Assembly: GCA_030849065.1 (NCBI GenBank)
Contig: JASAON010001517.1
Location: forward strand, 1-45,588
Direction of reading: 5' to 3'
Length of the DNA stretch: 45,588 bases
DNA from: Jaenimonas drosophilae
Taxonomy: Eukaryota > Euglenozoa > Kinetoplastea > Trypanosomatida > Trypanosomatidae
Both the position numbers and the translations under genes were made by a program. Position 1 is the stretch's first letter; every line of letters begins with the position of its first letter. Positions 1 to 9,303 of the stretch are shown here, piece after piece. The notes under the pieces were generated by a model, which was not told where the DNA came from, ran no database searches, and saw nothing but the letters and a program-made list of their open reading frames with translations.

Positions 1-1
1 C

Positions 2-88
2 ATTGAGCGTGGCAGCCATGACGAGTTGATGGCGTTGGGTGGTGAGTACAAGGTGCGGTACGAACTCTACACAAGTGCGACGAAGTGA
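2..88 (+). CDS. ABCB-type ABC transporter, C-terminal end only (partial)
   Basis: The first 28 codons of the window end in TGA and read as the tail of an ABC exporter nucleotide-binding domain: 'GSHDELMALGGEY' is the usual segment just after the second H-loop of P-glycoprotein-like (ABCB) proteins. It closely matches the end of the minus-strand ABCB gene at the other end of this window (GTHEELMKLGGEY), so the two are probably paralogues. Everything upstream, including both membrane domains and the catalytic motifs, lies outside the window. Substrate and membrane location cannot be inferred. The assignment rests on this short but characteristic segment. Confidence 0.75.
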   Translation: MERGSHDELMALGGEYKVRYELYTSATK

Positions 89-270
89 TGAATGTCGTTG
101 TTTACAGGCTCATATTTATGAGCATTGATATTTGTTTTTTTTTTCGCTTCTACTTTGGCAATGCTGTGTTGCCTTGAGTTGGTGCAGCTTGCTGCTGTTC
201 GGGGTGAAACGATGGCTGTTGTGCACGTGATGATTGGTCACTGGGAAGGATGGCCAAAACAGACGCGCCA

Positions 271-309
271 AGTAGACTGCCCGGCTGCGCCATAGTGGTC
301 GCTTCTACT
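271..309 (+). repeat. 39-nt hairpin repeat, copy 1
   Basis: The arms AGTAGA (271-276) and TCTACT (304-309) are perfectly complementary and enclose a 27-nt core beginning CTGCCCGGCTGCGCCATAG. Within the core GCT and AGT can close a 7-nt loop (GCGCCAT), with one G-U pair. The core is shared with three other copies downstream. Confidence 0.8.
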
Positions 310-340
310 CCTTCTGCGTTGTTTTGTTGTTGTGCGAGCG

Positions 341-379
341 GTAGGACTGCCCGGCTGCGCCATAGCGGTCGCTTCCTAC
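341..379 (+). repeat. 39-nt hairpin repeat, copy 2
   Basis: The arms GTAGGA (341-346) and TCCTAC (374-379) are perfectly complementary but differ from the copy 1 arms. The 27-nt core differs from copy 1 at one base (AGCGG instead of AGTGG), which restores a Watson-Crick pair in the inner stem. Confidence 0.8.
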
Positions 380-629
380 GAATGACTCCCATAAGCACGA
401 CTCGGCCTTTTGATGTTCTTGCTTATCACACTGCCTCTGTTTTCCATTGTGTAGCGTAAGTATGGCGAGCCCCGTCGTTGTTTGTGTGTAGAGAGCGAAG
501 AGGGCCACCATTTGCTGCCTCTTCCTCGTTTCTTGGTTGTTATGTTCCTCACTTTTCTGTTGTTTTGCTCGTGTATATTTTCGGTATCGTGGTTTGGATC
601 ACAGGCGATTGACGGCGTCGCCGTACTTT

Positions 630-668
630 GGCAGACTGCCTGGCTGTGCCATAACGGTCGCTTCTGTC
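630..668 (+). repeat. 39-nt hairpin repeat, copy 3
   Basis: The arms GGCAGA (630-635) and TCTGTC (663-668) pair over six positions with one G-U. The core carries three changes from copy 2 (CCTGG, TGTGCC, AACGG). Confidence 0.75.
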
Positions 669-804
669 ATTGTTCTTCACGTGTGGTGCGAGTGTGATGA
701 GTGTGCGCGTGGAGCCACTGCCGCTGCTGAGCTCGTAATGATCACATGTTTGTGTTTTTGGGCTACCTGAGGACATGTTCTGACGTCTACCACTCTAGGT
801 TCTG

Positions 805-843
805 CACAGACTGCCCGGCTACGCCATAGCGGTCGCTTCTGTT
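805..843 (+). repeat. 39-nt hairpin repeat, copy 4
   Basis: The arms CACAGA (805-810) and TCTGTT (838-843) pair at five of six positions. With one bulged T the stem can extend outward by GC/GC. The core differs from copy 2 at one loop base (GGCTACGCC). Confidence 0.75.
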
Positions 844-1066
844 GCAACGAGAATTTCATCTCCCTCGTGGTTGAGACGCAGTAGAGGGGCTCCGTCAGTG
901 TGTTACAGCCTAGCCAATGAATAGTGATGAAGGAATATCTTGTCTGTGTGTGCTGAGGTGCGGATCTTTGTGGCTGCGTACCATGCCTCTTCTTCCTTCT
1001 GGTGTTGCATATTTTGCTCTGTAGGTGAAGCGGCACCGTGGCAGTTGCCTTTTGACGACCCCCTCC

Positions 1067-4000
1067 ATGGCAACGGCCCCCCATGGCGGTCCGTCTGCAC
1101 GGCTACGACGGCAGCAGGAGGTGGAGATGTACGGGGTACCAGACATGGTGCTCCTGTCCAACCCCATCACTGACCATTCCATTCTGAAGAATCTTCGAAC
1201 GCGCTTCGAGCGCAGTTTGATCTACACCGGCATCGGAAGCGTCCTACTCGCCGTGAACCCTTTTCGAAACATCAAGGGCCTCTACGGGGAGGAGCAGGTC
1301 CGCTTCTACCACGAAAGCAGCCACCTCGGACGCGGCGAGGCGGCAGGTGGCGCATCAGCCGCGATGCAGCAGATTGCCGGCTCAGAGGCTCGTCTTGGTG
1401 GGCCCCACATCTTTGCGGTAGCCGAGGAGGCTTACCGAAACATGCTCTCGGAGGAACAGAATCAATGCATCATCATTTCCGGTGAGTCTGGTGCTGGCAA
1501 GACCGAGGCATCGAAGCAAATCACCTCCTTCTTGTCGAGCGTCTCTGGTCATACCGCAGAGATGCAGCGGGTGAAGAACATCATTCTCCAGTCCAACCCC
1601 TTGATTGAGGCCTTTGGCAATGCCAAGACGGTGCGCAACGACAACAGCTCCCGATTCGGCAAGTTCTTTCAGGTCTACTTTGATCGTTTTGGGGGGCCGG
1701 TGGGGGGCCACATGGACGGCTTTTTGTTGGAGAAGTCGCGTGTGTCAAGCGTGCAGGATGGGGAGCGCAACTTCCACGTGTTCTACCAGATGTGTGCCGG
1801 TGCCGATGAGGCGCTTCGTGACTCCCTTCAGCTGAAGTCGGCCGATCACTACTGCTATCTCAATCCGGCACGGCGAGCGGCTGCGGAGAAGGGCCTTGGA
1901 TCTGCAGGAACGGCACAGTACATTCCAGGCAGCCTCCTCCGCAGCGGGGTTGATGATGCGGCTGATTGGGCGTCGACCTTGGCTGCGATGGAGGCCATTG
2001 GGATGGCTCCGTCAGACCGCACCGCTGTGCTGGACACTCTGGCTCTGGTGCTGCACGTGGGTGAGGTGCAGTTTCACGAGAGTGCTGCAGCGGCTGGGGG
2101 TGTGGTGGGCTCTGACCCATGTCGTATTGCCAACGATGCCGTGTTGCAGCGCGTGGCGGAGCGCCTCGGTGTGGATGGCGAGAAGCTGCGTCGCGCACTG
2201 ACGTGGCGGAGCCTTCGAACGGGGCAGTCAGAGGTGGTACAGGTGCCACTGGACCTCCAGCAGTGCCAAAACACACGCGATGCGCTGGCAAAGGCGCTCT
2301 ATGCAAGCCTCTTTGACTTCATTTTGGCCGCGGTGAATCGCGCGCTGACAGAACGGGAGCCACACGCCCTGATGCTCGGTGTGCTTGACATCTACGGCTT
2401 TGAGGTCTTCTCGGAACGCAATGGGTATGAGCAGTTCTGCATCAACTACGTCAACGAACGTCTTCAGGAGCTCTTCATTGAGCTTACCTTGAAGGTGGAG
2501 CAGGAGGAGTATGTCCAGGAGGGCATCCCGTGGGAGGAGGTGCACTACTTTGACAACCGTGAAGTGTGCCGCTTGCTTGATGGCACCAACCCGCCAGGTC
2601 TGTTCCAGATTATGGATGACGTGTGTCTGGCCCTCTCCAAGGAAGAAGAAACGGTGGTGGATCGCAAGTTGGCAGAGCGGATGGATCTTGCGCATCACGA
2701 GTCCTCTTTTTTTCATCGCGTGGATCGTGGATTTTCCATTCACCACTACGCCGGGGAGGTGTGCTACGACACCAGTGGCTTCACCAGTCGCAACAAGGAC
2801 CTGCTAAGTGCTGATATGCTTGAGCTTCTCACCCTCAGCACCAAACCCTTCCTCTTGGAGCTGGTGGGGCCACTGCTCGTGACTGTTGGTCGTGGATCAT
2901 CGGCCGCGGCATCACAGCGATCCATGACGGCGGGCCAGAAGCTTCGACTGCAGGCCGCCACACTCATTGACACGCTGAAACAGTGCCAACCACACTACGT
3001 CCGGACCATCAAGCCCAACGACGTGAAGCGGCCCGACCTCATGGACGATGCCCGCATGCTCCACCAAATCAAGTATCTTGGCCTGCAAGAAAACATTCGT
3101 GTTCGTCGAGCAGGCTACAGCTATCGGCAGTACCTGGACAAGTTCATTCAGCGCTTTCGCTTCCTCAGTCCGGCAACCTTTCCGCGTCTTCTCACGGGCA
3201 GCGACCGGCAGGCGTGTGAGGCAATTCTCCACGCGGCGGAGGTGCGCGGGGTGATTCCACCCGGCTCGTGGGCCCTCGGACGGCATAAGGTGTTTGTTCG
3301 TCAGCCCGACCACCTCTTCAGCTTGGAGGACGCACGTGCCGATGCCTTGGACCGCTTGGTGGAGCGCATCCAGAGAAGTTGGCGAGGCTACCGCGATCGT
3401 CGCACCTTCATCTGCCTCAAGGACGCGGTTGATGGGCTCTTCACGCAGCACCGCAAAGCACGACGCGCAGACAGCGTGTTTCGCCCGTTTGATGGCCGCC
3501 ACATTGATTTGGCGGCCACCTCATCCCACCCAGCCGTGCCCTTTCTTCAGCGCTACATGGACTACGACCCGGTGGGGGAGGCATGGAAGACGTCGTGGTG
3601 CAGCGATACAGGGAAGGCCTACTACTGGAACGCCATCACCCTGGACACCACGTGGGAGCTGCCCTATGAGCTCGAGCACCGCAGTCAGCGTGTTGTGTTC
3701 TGTGCGGAGGTGGAGCGGGTTGGGGTGCGCTCTCATAAAGACCAAACGGAGCTCGACGTGCACCTTCAGGTGCTTCTCATCACCGACCGCGCGCTGCTTC
3801 TGGTTGAAAAGTGTGCGTCAACGCCTCCTTCTGCCACGGCGGAAAAGAAGAAGCCTCGTCGGGAAAACAGGCAGCCGCTGGAGCAGCCACGATGGTGGCT
3901 GCGTAAACGCATCGACCTCCGTCTGCTCGCTGGCATCTCCGTAACGAAGCAGGCCGATGACGTTGTTGGCCTACACTTCTACATACCCAACAAGGCAGCA

Positions 4001-4879
4001 CGGCCCATTCACTCCTCCTCCCAACCGCCTGACGTGGCCGCGTCAAAGAAGAGCAGTGGCACGCCAACCATCACCTGTGAAGTCTGCGGTGAACGCGTTC
4101 GCCACACCAGCACACACTGTAGCATCTGCCCCTGCTGTGGTAGACGATGTTGCACGCACACGTGCTTGACCGTGCGCCGACCTCTCCCAACCTTGGTGGG
4201 CCATGTTGAGCCCGTGTTAGTCTGCGTGCGGTGCCGTTACAGCGAGCCCTTGGAGCCAGTGGAGGACCTCCTTCTGCGTAGTCCAGCCAAGACGGAGCTG
4301 CTTGCATTGCTGAGCTGCGCCAGCCACGCACGCAGTGGCCGGCCAACGGCCATCACCGTGGCTGACTCCTTCTCCATCTCCACGGCATCATCATCATCTG
4401 TGGCTGCCGCTGCTGCAGCTCCACGCAAGTCGCGTAGGTCCAAGGCCGAAGAGCCGACCCACGCATCGACGTCTGAGCTATTGTGGCGGCAATGGCACGT
4501 TCAGGCGGAGCTAGACCCTTCACTGGAGGAGCACGTGGAGCTACGGTGGAGCGATGAATCAGAGGCGGTGCTTGTTCGAAGTCCTGGCGGCCTCCCTCAA
4601 GCAACCATCGCCGCCATCCACGCAGCCCGTGCGGTGCGCAGACAACACGAAGCAGCGCGCCATCACGCCGAGGCGGCAGCTCGGAAGGAGGCAGAAGGGC
4701 AACGCGAGGCTGACCGTGAGCGGCAGCGGCAGGAGCAGGTCGCGGAGCGTCGCAAACAGCGAGCCCTGAAGGCAGCAGAGGCAGAGGCCCTGAACCGCTC
4801 GCGCGAGGAGGCCGCAGCACAACGACGTGAGGAGGCGGCACGGCTCGTGAGTCAGCGTGCCGCACGCATCCATCAATGA
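1067..4879 (+). CDS. MYO1: Class I myosin with IQ, WW, TH1 and FYVE-like zinc domains
   Basis: An actin-based motor of 1270 residues. The motor domain shows the P-loop GESGAGKT (139-146), switch I NDNSSRFGKF (191-200) and switch II DIYGFE (441-446). A single IQ motif (IQRSWRGYRDRR) lies near residue 770 and a WW domain (W840 to the WELP at about 863) follows. The next part resembles a myosin I TH1 lipid-binding tail, interrupted near residues 1003-1050 by a cysteine-rich segment (CEVC, CPCCGRRCC, CVRC) consistent with a FYVE-type zinc finger. An Arg/Glu/Ala-rich coiled coil ends the protein. WW plus FYVE tails are known for kinetoplastid myosin I, which acts in endocytic membrane traffic. The start is the first ATG after the TAG at 1022-1024 and sits in a CTCCATGG context. 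Confidence 0.95.
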   Translation: MATAPHGGPSARLRRQQEVEMYGVPDMVLLSNPITDHSILKNLRTRFERSLIYTGIGSVLLAVNPFRNIKGLYGEEQVRFYHESSHLGRGEAAGGASAAMQQIAGSEARLGGPHIFAVAEEAYRNMLSEEQNQCIIISGESGAGKTEASKQITSFLSSVSGHTAEMQRVKNIILQSNPLIEAFGNAKTVRNDNSSRFGKFFQVYFDRFGGPVGGHMDGFLLEKSRVSSVQDGERNFHVFYQMCAGADEALRDSLQLKSADHYCYLNPARRAAAEKGLGSAGTAQYIPGSLLRSGVDDAADWASTLAAMEAIGMAPSDRTAVLDTLALVLHVGEVQFHESAAAAGGVVGSDPCRIANDAVLQRVAERLGVDGEKLRRALTWRSLRTGQSEVVQVPLDLQQCQNTRDALAKALYASLFDFILAAVNRALTEREPHALMLGVLDIYGFEVFSERNGYEQFCINYVNERLQELFIELTLKVEQEEYVQEGIPWEEVHYFDNREVCRLLDGTNPPGLFQIMDDVCLALSKEEETVVDRKLAERMDLAHHESSFFHRVDRGFSIHHYAGEVCYDTSGFTSRNKDLLSADMLELLTLSTKPFLLELVGPLLVTVGRGSSAAASQRSMTAGQKLRLQAATLIDTLKQCQPHYVRTIKPNDVKRPDLMDDARMLHQIKYLGLQENIRVRRAGYSYRQYLDKFIQRFRFLSPATFPRLLTGSDRQACEAILHAAEVRGVIPPGSWALGRHKVFVRQPDHLFSLEDARADALDRLVERIQRSWRGYRDRRTFICLKDAVDGLFTQHRKARRADSVFRPFDGRHIDLAATSSHPAVPFLQRYMDYDPVGEAWKTSWCSDTGKAYYWNAITLDTTWELPYELEHRSQRVVFCAEVERVGVRSHKDQTELDVHLQVLLITDRALLLVEKCASTPPSATAEKKKPRRENRQPLEQPRWWLRKRIDLRLLAGISVTKQADDVVGLHFYIPNKAARPIHSSSQPPDVAASKKSSGTPTITCEVCGERVRHTSTHCSICPCCGRRCCTHTCLTVRRPLPTLVGHVEPVLVCVRCRYSEPLEPVEDLLLRSPAKTELLALLSCASHARSGRPTAITVADSFSISTASSSSVAAAAAAPRKSRRSKAEEPTHASTSELLWRQWHVQAELDPSLEEHVELRWSDESEAVLVRSPGGLPQATIAAIHAARAVRRQHEAARHHAEAAARKEAEGQREADRERQRQEQVAERRKQRALKAAEAEALNRSREEAAAQRREEAARLVSQRAARIHQ

Positions 4880-5026
4880 ACCACCGCACCAACCTGCCTC
4901 TCACCTGTGTTTGATGAAGCAAAATGTCTTGTCGTGCAATAAATGATGATGCTTTGTTGGTGTGTGGGCATCTACCTCTTCATCTTTGTCCTTCTTCTCC
5001 TTCATCTTCACCTTGGATAGCGCGAC

Positions 5027-5050
5027 CACACACACACACACACACACACA
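5027..5050. repeat. (CA)12 microsatellite
   Basis: A dinucleotide run in the short gap upstream of the HspBP1-like gene. It would encode His-Thr repeats if the open frame were read from the earlier ATG at 4924, so it marks that extension as non-coding. Confidence 0.9.
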
Positions 5051-5079
5051 ACAGATCCTGTTTGTTTAGCTTTCTTCAC

Positions 5080-5997
5080 ATGTCGCAAGACCCAGGCATC
5101 AATGCAGCACTTCTGAACATGTGCACGAAGCTGCGCGACCCCGAAGCAGCGCCGGGCCCAACCGTTCCTCAGGGCCGGCAGGAGGAGGACTACACGTGGC
5201 TGCGTGAGGCGATGGCCTCCGTTGAATCGCCCGAGCGGCAGGTGAAGCGCATTCTTGCTTCGATGGAGAAACCCGACGCGGAGGTGCCGCTCGACCAGCT
5301 GTTGGCCGAACTGGAGGAGCTGAGCGACTTGGTCGAGGACATCAACTGGGCCACGGAGTTTGCACTCATGAATGGGCCTGCTCGGGTCCTTGCCACCTTG
5401 GGCACTGACCGCCCACACATCACAGAAAACAGCGAGGTACGCATGCAGCTCGCCTTGGTGCTTGCCCACGCCGCGCAGCTCAACGAAGACGTTCAGGGGC
5501 GGTGCGCTGCTGCTGGGTGGGAGAAGGTACTTCTTCCCATGATGCGCAAGGAAGCCTCCACCTCTGCCTTGGCCGCCCTTGTCCTCGCCTGCAGTTGCGT
5601 GTGCCGCAGCTCCCTCGCCAACTGCTCCACCTTCATTCAAAGTGGGGGCGTTGACCTCCTTACATCACTGCTGAGCGCCGCGGAGTGCCATCGCACCAAC
5701 ACCAAAGTTGTTTGCCGCGTTCTCTTCTTCGTTTCATCGCTGGCCGCAGAAGGCATCTCCAGCACCGGCCTCCTCCGCTCCACCTGCGAGCAGGCAGCGG
5801 AGTCGGAGGAGGAGTTGGTGCAGTGCGCGGCCGCGCAGGTGCTGCTTGAGGTTGCCGCCAAGAAGCCCGCGGAGGCGAAGGAGGTCATCCACACCTATAT
5901 GCCATCGCGCTGGGCGGAGTGGCGGTCGCTTGGGAAGAAGGACGAAGACTGTGATGCGCGGCAGGAGCTCGTGAGCCTCATGGACCGCGTGTGTTGA
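5080..5997 (+). CDS. HspBP1/Fes1-like Hsp70 nucleotide exchange factor
   Basis: A 305-residue, mostly helical, Leu/Ala-rich protein. The segment EELSDLVEDINWATEF with following armadillo-like helices resembles the core of HspBP1/Fes1, which binds the Hsp70 ATPase domain and releases ADP in the cytosol. The length fits the family (about 290-360). No signal peptide or membrane segment is visible, so a cytosolic form is more likely than the ER form Sil1. ATG 5080 was chosen because it follows a T-rich tract and TAG at 5067-5069. The in-frame ATG at 4924 would translate a CA microsatellite. Recognition is by overall pattern and not by a single catalytic motif. Confidence 0.75.
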   Translation: MSQDPGINAALLNMCTKLRDPEAAPGPTVPQGRQEEDYTWLREAMASVESPERQVKRILASMEKPDAEVPLDQLLAELEELSDLVEDINWATEFALMNGPARVLATLGTDRPHITENSEVRMQLALVLAHAAQLNEDVQGRCAAAGWEKVLLPMMRKEASTSALAALVLACSCVCRSSLANCSTFIQSGGVDLLTSLLSAAECHRTNTKVVCRVLFFVSSLAAEGISSTGLLRSTCEQAAESEEELVQCAAAQVLLEVAAKKPAEAKEVIHTYMPSRWAEWRSLGKKDEDCDARQELVSLMDRVC

Positions 5998-6220
5998 TGG
6001 CACACACACAAACACAGATGAGGTTCGGGTGGGGGTACATACCTCCTCCGCTATTATGGGTGAATAATAATCCAATGTTATATGTACTACACACGAGAGG
6101 CGTCAGTCCTGTGTAAGTGTAGGCGTACTAGCCTCCATGCACCCATGATAGTGTGCTGCTTCTTCTTGTTCTTCATTGTGTTTGCGGGTGTAGTAGCATC
6201 CTTTGTGTTGGTGCGCCATT

Positions 6221-7696
6221 ATGCAGCCACCGGGCAATGATGAGGTCTGCATCCTGGGCACCCTCCCGGCAGATTGTGAAAAGCTTCTTCGAGAAGATGG
6301 AGAGGGTGAGTGGGTCGTCACGTTGGACGGCGTGTCCGTCGCCGGTGGTCTGAGCAGCAGCAACAAGCATGCAGAATCAACGTCTGGTCAGTTGGTGATT
6401 GCGGCCGATGCTCGGTTGCGCTTCAGCTCCGCTCGTCGCGGCCACGTGTGGGAGGCGCAAGTAGCTCCAGTGGTGGATGGCGATCATCCAGTGGAGGGGC
6501 GGTTGGTTATGGATGGGGTGGTGGAGCACCTCTCCCTCCATCGCTCGGTCTGCATCAAGGAAGACACGTGGAAGCAACATTCGTCCGTCGTGGCCCCACC
6601 TGCACCAACCGTGGCAAAGACGGACTCACCCAAGGCCGCTGTTGAAGCGTCCTCCTCTGCTCCCGCTGATGCATCCGCAACTCTGCCAGCATGCATGGAG
6701 CAGCTGGCACTCTTCCTGGCTCCCGCGCCACGTAGTGGGCCCCAACTGCTCAAGCACCTCCAGCAATGCCGCCGGGAGGATGTCGTGGCGGCCATCCAGC
6801 GCCTCACCGCACCACCTCGTGGCAGTACCGGCAAAGGTGCACGCGATCTCAACGTGGAAGGATTTGTCCTACTCAACATCGAGGCGTTCGCGTCGAGCGA
6901 AGAGCGCCGAAAAGTGGCCGACCGCGCCTTTAACGCCCTCATTTCCGCCTTTCAGTCCTCGCAGGGCCCCGCACCGCCACGCACCAAGTCGGTTTATCTT
7001 GAGAAACTTCACGCGATGGAGCCCTACGCGGACCGTGACCTCATCCTCGCCGCACATCGTGGAGCGGGTGGGGGCATCATGGCGGGGCTTCGAACCACCA
7101 CGGCCAAGCGTTCGCGTGAGGCCACCAACTCAGGTGATGATGATGATGATGTCAGCCACGAAGGCAGCGGCAGCGATGAGGATCAACGCGGGGATGCACA
7201 ACGGTTGACGGCGGCACAATTCATGGATATGAGCCAGTGCGACGTGCGGTGGGAGGATGGAGATCTACGTACGCCGGCACGCATGATGTGCGAAGATGGC
7301 TCGCAGGTGGCGGTGCTTGACGCGGCAAAGGCAGCCGTTCCCGCCCCTGTTGATGATGATGATGGTCGTGTGGGCCTGGAGGCGATGCCCATCACCACCG
7401 GAGAGCAGCTCCGGAATGCCCAACACCGCTACACGCACCTGTTGCAGATTCTCCACTCGCTGGAGGACGTCGTTCAGAAGCACAAGGTTATCACTAGCCG
7501 AGGCATCGAGTGGTGTCTGCGCCACGAGAAGCGCATGAGCCCCGCCTTGCGCGAGCAGCTTCGAAGTTGGTGGGAGGAGCAGAAGGCGCCCCGCTTGGAG
7601 TATGCGCAGTGGAGGCAGTACGTCCATGACGCCGCCTATGAGCTCGAGCGGGATATCGCGGACTTTGTGCAACTTCACGACTACGGCATCGTCTAA
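6221..7696 (+). CDS. ELL/occludin-domain-like protein, candidate Pol II elongation factor
   Basis: A 491-residue protein without a definite assignment. Residues about 155-245 (starting QLALFLAPAPRSGPQLLKHL) follow the spacing of the ELL winged-helix region, where a hydrophobic stretch and 'P..ELL..L' precede two more helices. An acidic low-complexity linker (GDDDDDVSHEGSGSDED) follows near residue 310. The last 95 residues (about 393-487) form a charged helical hairpin with regularly placed hydrophobics, similar to the occludin/ELL C-terminal domain. The order of an N-terminal beta-rich part, ELL domain, acidic linker and occludin domain is that of ELL elongation factors. The match is from memory of the family and is weak at sequence level; an unrelated nuclear protein is possible. 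The ATG at 6221 follows TAGTAG near 6191-6196. Confidence 0.4.
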   Translation: MQPPGNDEVCILGTLPADCEKLLREDGEGEWVVTLDGVSVAGGLSSSNKHAESTSGQLVIAADARLRFSSARRGHVWEAQVAPVVDGDHPVEGRLVMDGVVEHLSLHRSVCIKEDTWKQHSSVVAPPAPTVAKTDSPKAAVEASSSAPADASATLPACMEQLALFLAPAPRSGPQLLKHLQQCRREDVVAAIQRLTAPPRGSTGKGARDLNVEGFVLLNIEAFASSEERRKVADRAFNALISAFQSSQGPAPPRTKSVYLEKLHAMEPYADRDLILAAHRGAGGGIMAGLRTTTAKRSREATNSGDDDDDVSHEGSGSDEDQRGDAQRLTAAQFMDMSQCDVRWEDGDLRTPARMMCEDGSQVAVLDAAKAAVPAPVDDDDGRVGLEAMPITTGEQLRNAQHRYTHLLQILHSLEDVVQKHKVITSRGIEWCLRHEKRMSPALREQLRSWWEEQKAPRLEYAQWRQYVHDAAYELERDIADFVQLHDYGIV

Positions 7697-7968
7697 GAGG
7701 TACACACACACACACACACTTAATGGTCTGCTTCTTCTGTTCTGCGTATGTCTCATCACACTCACTCCCTTTCCTTCCTTTTTTTGTTGTAATTCACTGC
7801 TGTAGTAGTGTCGATCCGACGTGTGCTGCATCAAGTGGCACTGGCAAGATCCTGGGCCTTCCCGAAAAAGCACGTTCGCCTGCCGAAACCTCATATACCG
7901 CAGCACGCTCTGCATCTCATCCATTGTTTGTTTGTTGGCTGTGTGCGTGCGTTTAGACGTTGTTGGTC

Positions 7969-9303
7969 ATGTCTTGTAGAGGAGAAGAAGAAGAAAAGAC
8001 GGAAGAAGTCCAGGGTGCATCACGTACCGCACCTTTGGACAAGCATCAAGCCGTGGCACCTCCACCTTACTACAAGAGCTCTGCCCTTCCCCCAGCCCCC
8101 ATCTATCACCCCCCAGAGCTGCCGTCGGAGAATCGCACTCCCGATGATCCAGACATGATGGAGGACCACATCAGCTTCCTCCGCACCGTTCGTGCCTTTC
8201 AGTTCTACAAGAGGCAGGCCACGACAGCGCAGGATGTCCGGCGGACCAACTTTATGAAGCTCCAGAATCAGCACCGCAACCTCCTCTGCGTTGACCTAGA
8301 CAGCATCATGAAGAAGTACACGGACTGCATCGAGGCTAATAGCGTCTTCTTCGATTCCATTTGTGAGGCAAGCGAGGAGCTCTTCCTCAGCTACTGGCCC
8401 AACGGCACGTCAGTGCGGATGGAGGAGGTGCCACAGCCCACCTCCCTCGATATGGACAAGGTCTTCAGCACACTTCGGCAATTTGTGCGTGATTGGTCCA
8501 CGGAGGGCGCACCGGAGCGCGATTGCGTGTACAAGCCTATTCTGGATACCTTGGAGCAGTGCTTCCCCGACCGGGCAGCGCGGGAGGAGGTCCGTGTGCT
8601 CATTCCTGGGGCGGGTCTGTGCCGCCTCTCCGTGGAGCTCGCCCTCCGCGGTTTCTTTGCCCAGGCGAACGAATTCAGCTACCACATGCTCATTGCCGGC
8701 AACTACATTCAGAATCACGTGATGGAATCCTTCCAGCACCACATCTTCCCTTACAGCGACAACACCTGCAATCTTGTGAACCGTGCCGACCAATTTGCCG
8801 AGGTGCAGATTCCGGATCTCTGTGCGTCCGAGGCCATTGATCTTCTTCGTGAGAAGGACCTTAGCTGCGGTGAGCTGTCCATGGTGGCTGGTGACTTCAC
8901 GGAGGTGTACGCGAAGCCACACCAACGCTCCAGCTGGTCTGCCGTCGCCACGTGCTTCTTCATTGATACCGCGCACAACATCATTGAATACCTCGAGATC
9001 ATCTACAATTTGTTGGTGCCCGGTGGCTACTGGGTGAATGTCGGGCCACTCCTCTACCACTTCGCTGACAGCGCCGATGATATGTCCATTGAGCTCTCCC
9101 TGGGTGAGGTCCTCACCGTGGCACAGCGCATTGGCTTCCTCCTCCTGCGTCCACCAACCTTCATTGACACCACATACACCAATAATCAGCGTAGCATGAA
9201 GCAGCTGGTGTACCGTTGTGCCTTCTTCGTCCTCCAGCGTCCTCCCAACGGGGCCATTGAGCAGGCGCAACAGCACGGGAGCACCACCGTACGCACGATC
9301 TGA
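7969..9303 (+). CDS. N2227-like methyltransferase (carnosine N-methyltransferase family)
   Basis: A 444-residue SAM-dependent methyltransferase. The SAM-binding loop is VLIPGAGLCRL (PGAGLCRL at about 213-220), followed by FFAQANEFSYHMLIAGNYI, a hallmark of the N2227/CARNMT1 family. The later segments CFFIDTAHNIIEYLEIIYNLLVPGGYWVNVGPLLYHF also match the family (split here as FFIDTAHNIIEYLE and PGGYWVNVGPLLYH). Known members methylate carnosine or protein histidine. The true substrate here is unknown. The first 50 residues are charged and Pro-rich and probably disordered. The start is the first ATG after TTTAG at 7952-7956. Confidence 0.88.
   Translation: MSCRGEEEEKTEEVQGASRTAPLDKHQAVAPPPYYKSSALPPAPIYHPPELPSENRTPDDPDMMEDHISFLRTVRAFQFYKRQATTAQDVRRTNFMKLQNQHRNLLCVDLDSIMKKYTDCIEANSVFFDSICEASEELFLSYWPNGTSVRMEEVPQPTSLDMDKVFSTLRQFVRDWSTEGAPERDCVYKPILDTLEQCFPDRAAREEVRVLIPGAGLCRLSVELALRGFFAQANEFSYHMLIAGNYIQNHVMESFQHHIFPYSDNTCNLVNRADQFAEVQIPDLCASEAIDLLREKDLSCGELSMVAGDFTEVYAKPHQRSSWSAVATCFFIDTAHNIIEYLEIIYNLLVPGGYWVNVGPLLYHFADSADDMSIELSLGEVLTVAQRIGFLLLRPPTFIDTTYTNNQRSMKQLVYRCAFFVLQRPPNGAIEQAQQHGSTTVRTI

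Larger units (their letters stand above)
89..1066. other. Long intergenic region between ABCB fragment and myosin
   Basis: About 980 bases without a convincing gene. Short open frames here overlap on both strands and look like no known protein. The region holds four copies of a 39-nt hairpin element, listed separately. At the right end a T-rich stretch leads to TAG at 1022-1024, a good candidate trans-splice acceptor for the myosin mRNA. Most of the region is therefore probably 3' UTR of the ABCB transcript. Confidence 0.6.

Noticed and set aside
271..843. tRNA-derived SINE on the minus strand
   Set aside because: The reverse complement of the repeat core contains an A-box-like TGGCGCAGCCGG, as in the tRNA-Met here, but no B box follows, the D-stem does not pair and there is no A-rich tail. 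The 39-nt hairpin description fits better.
4924..5079. Longer N-terminus for the HspBP1-like gene
   Set aside because: It would translate a CA microsatellite as His-Thr repeats and lies upstream of the probable splice acceptor.
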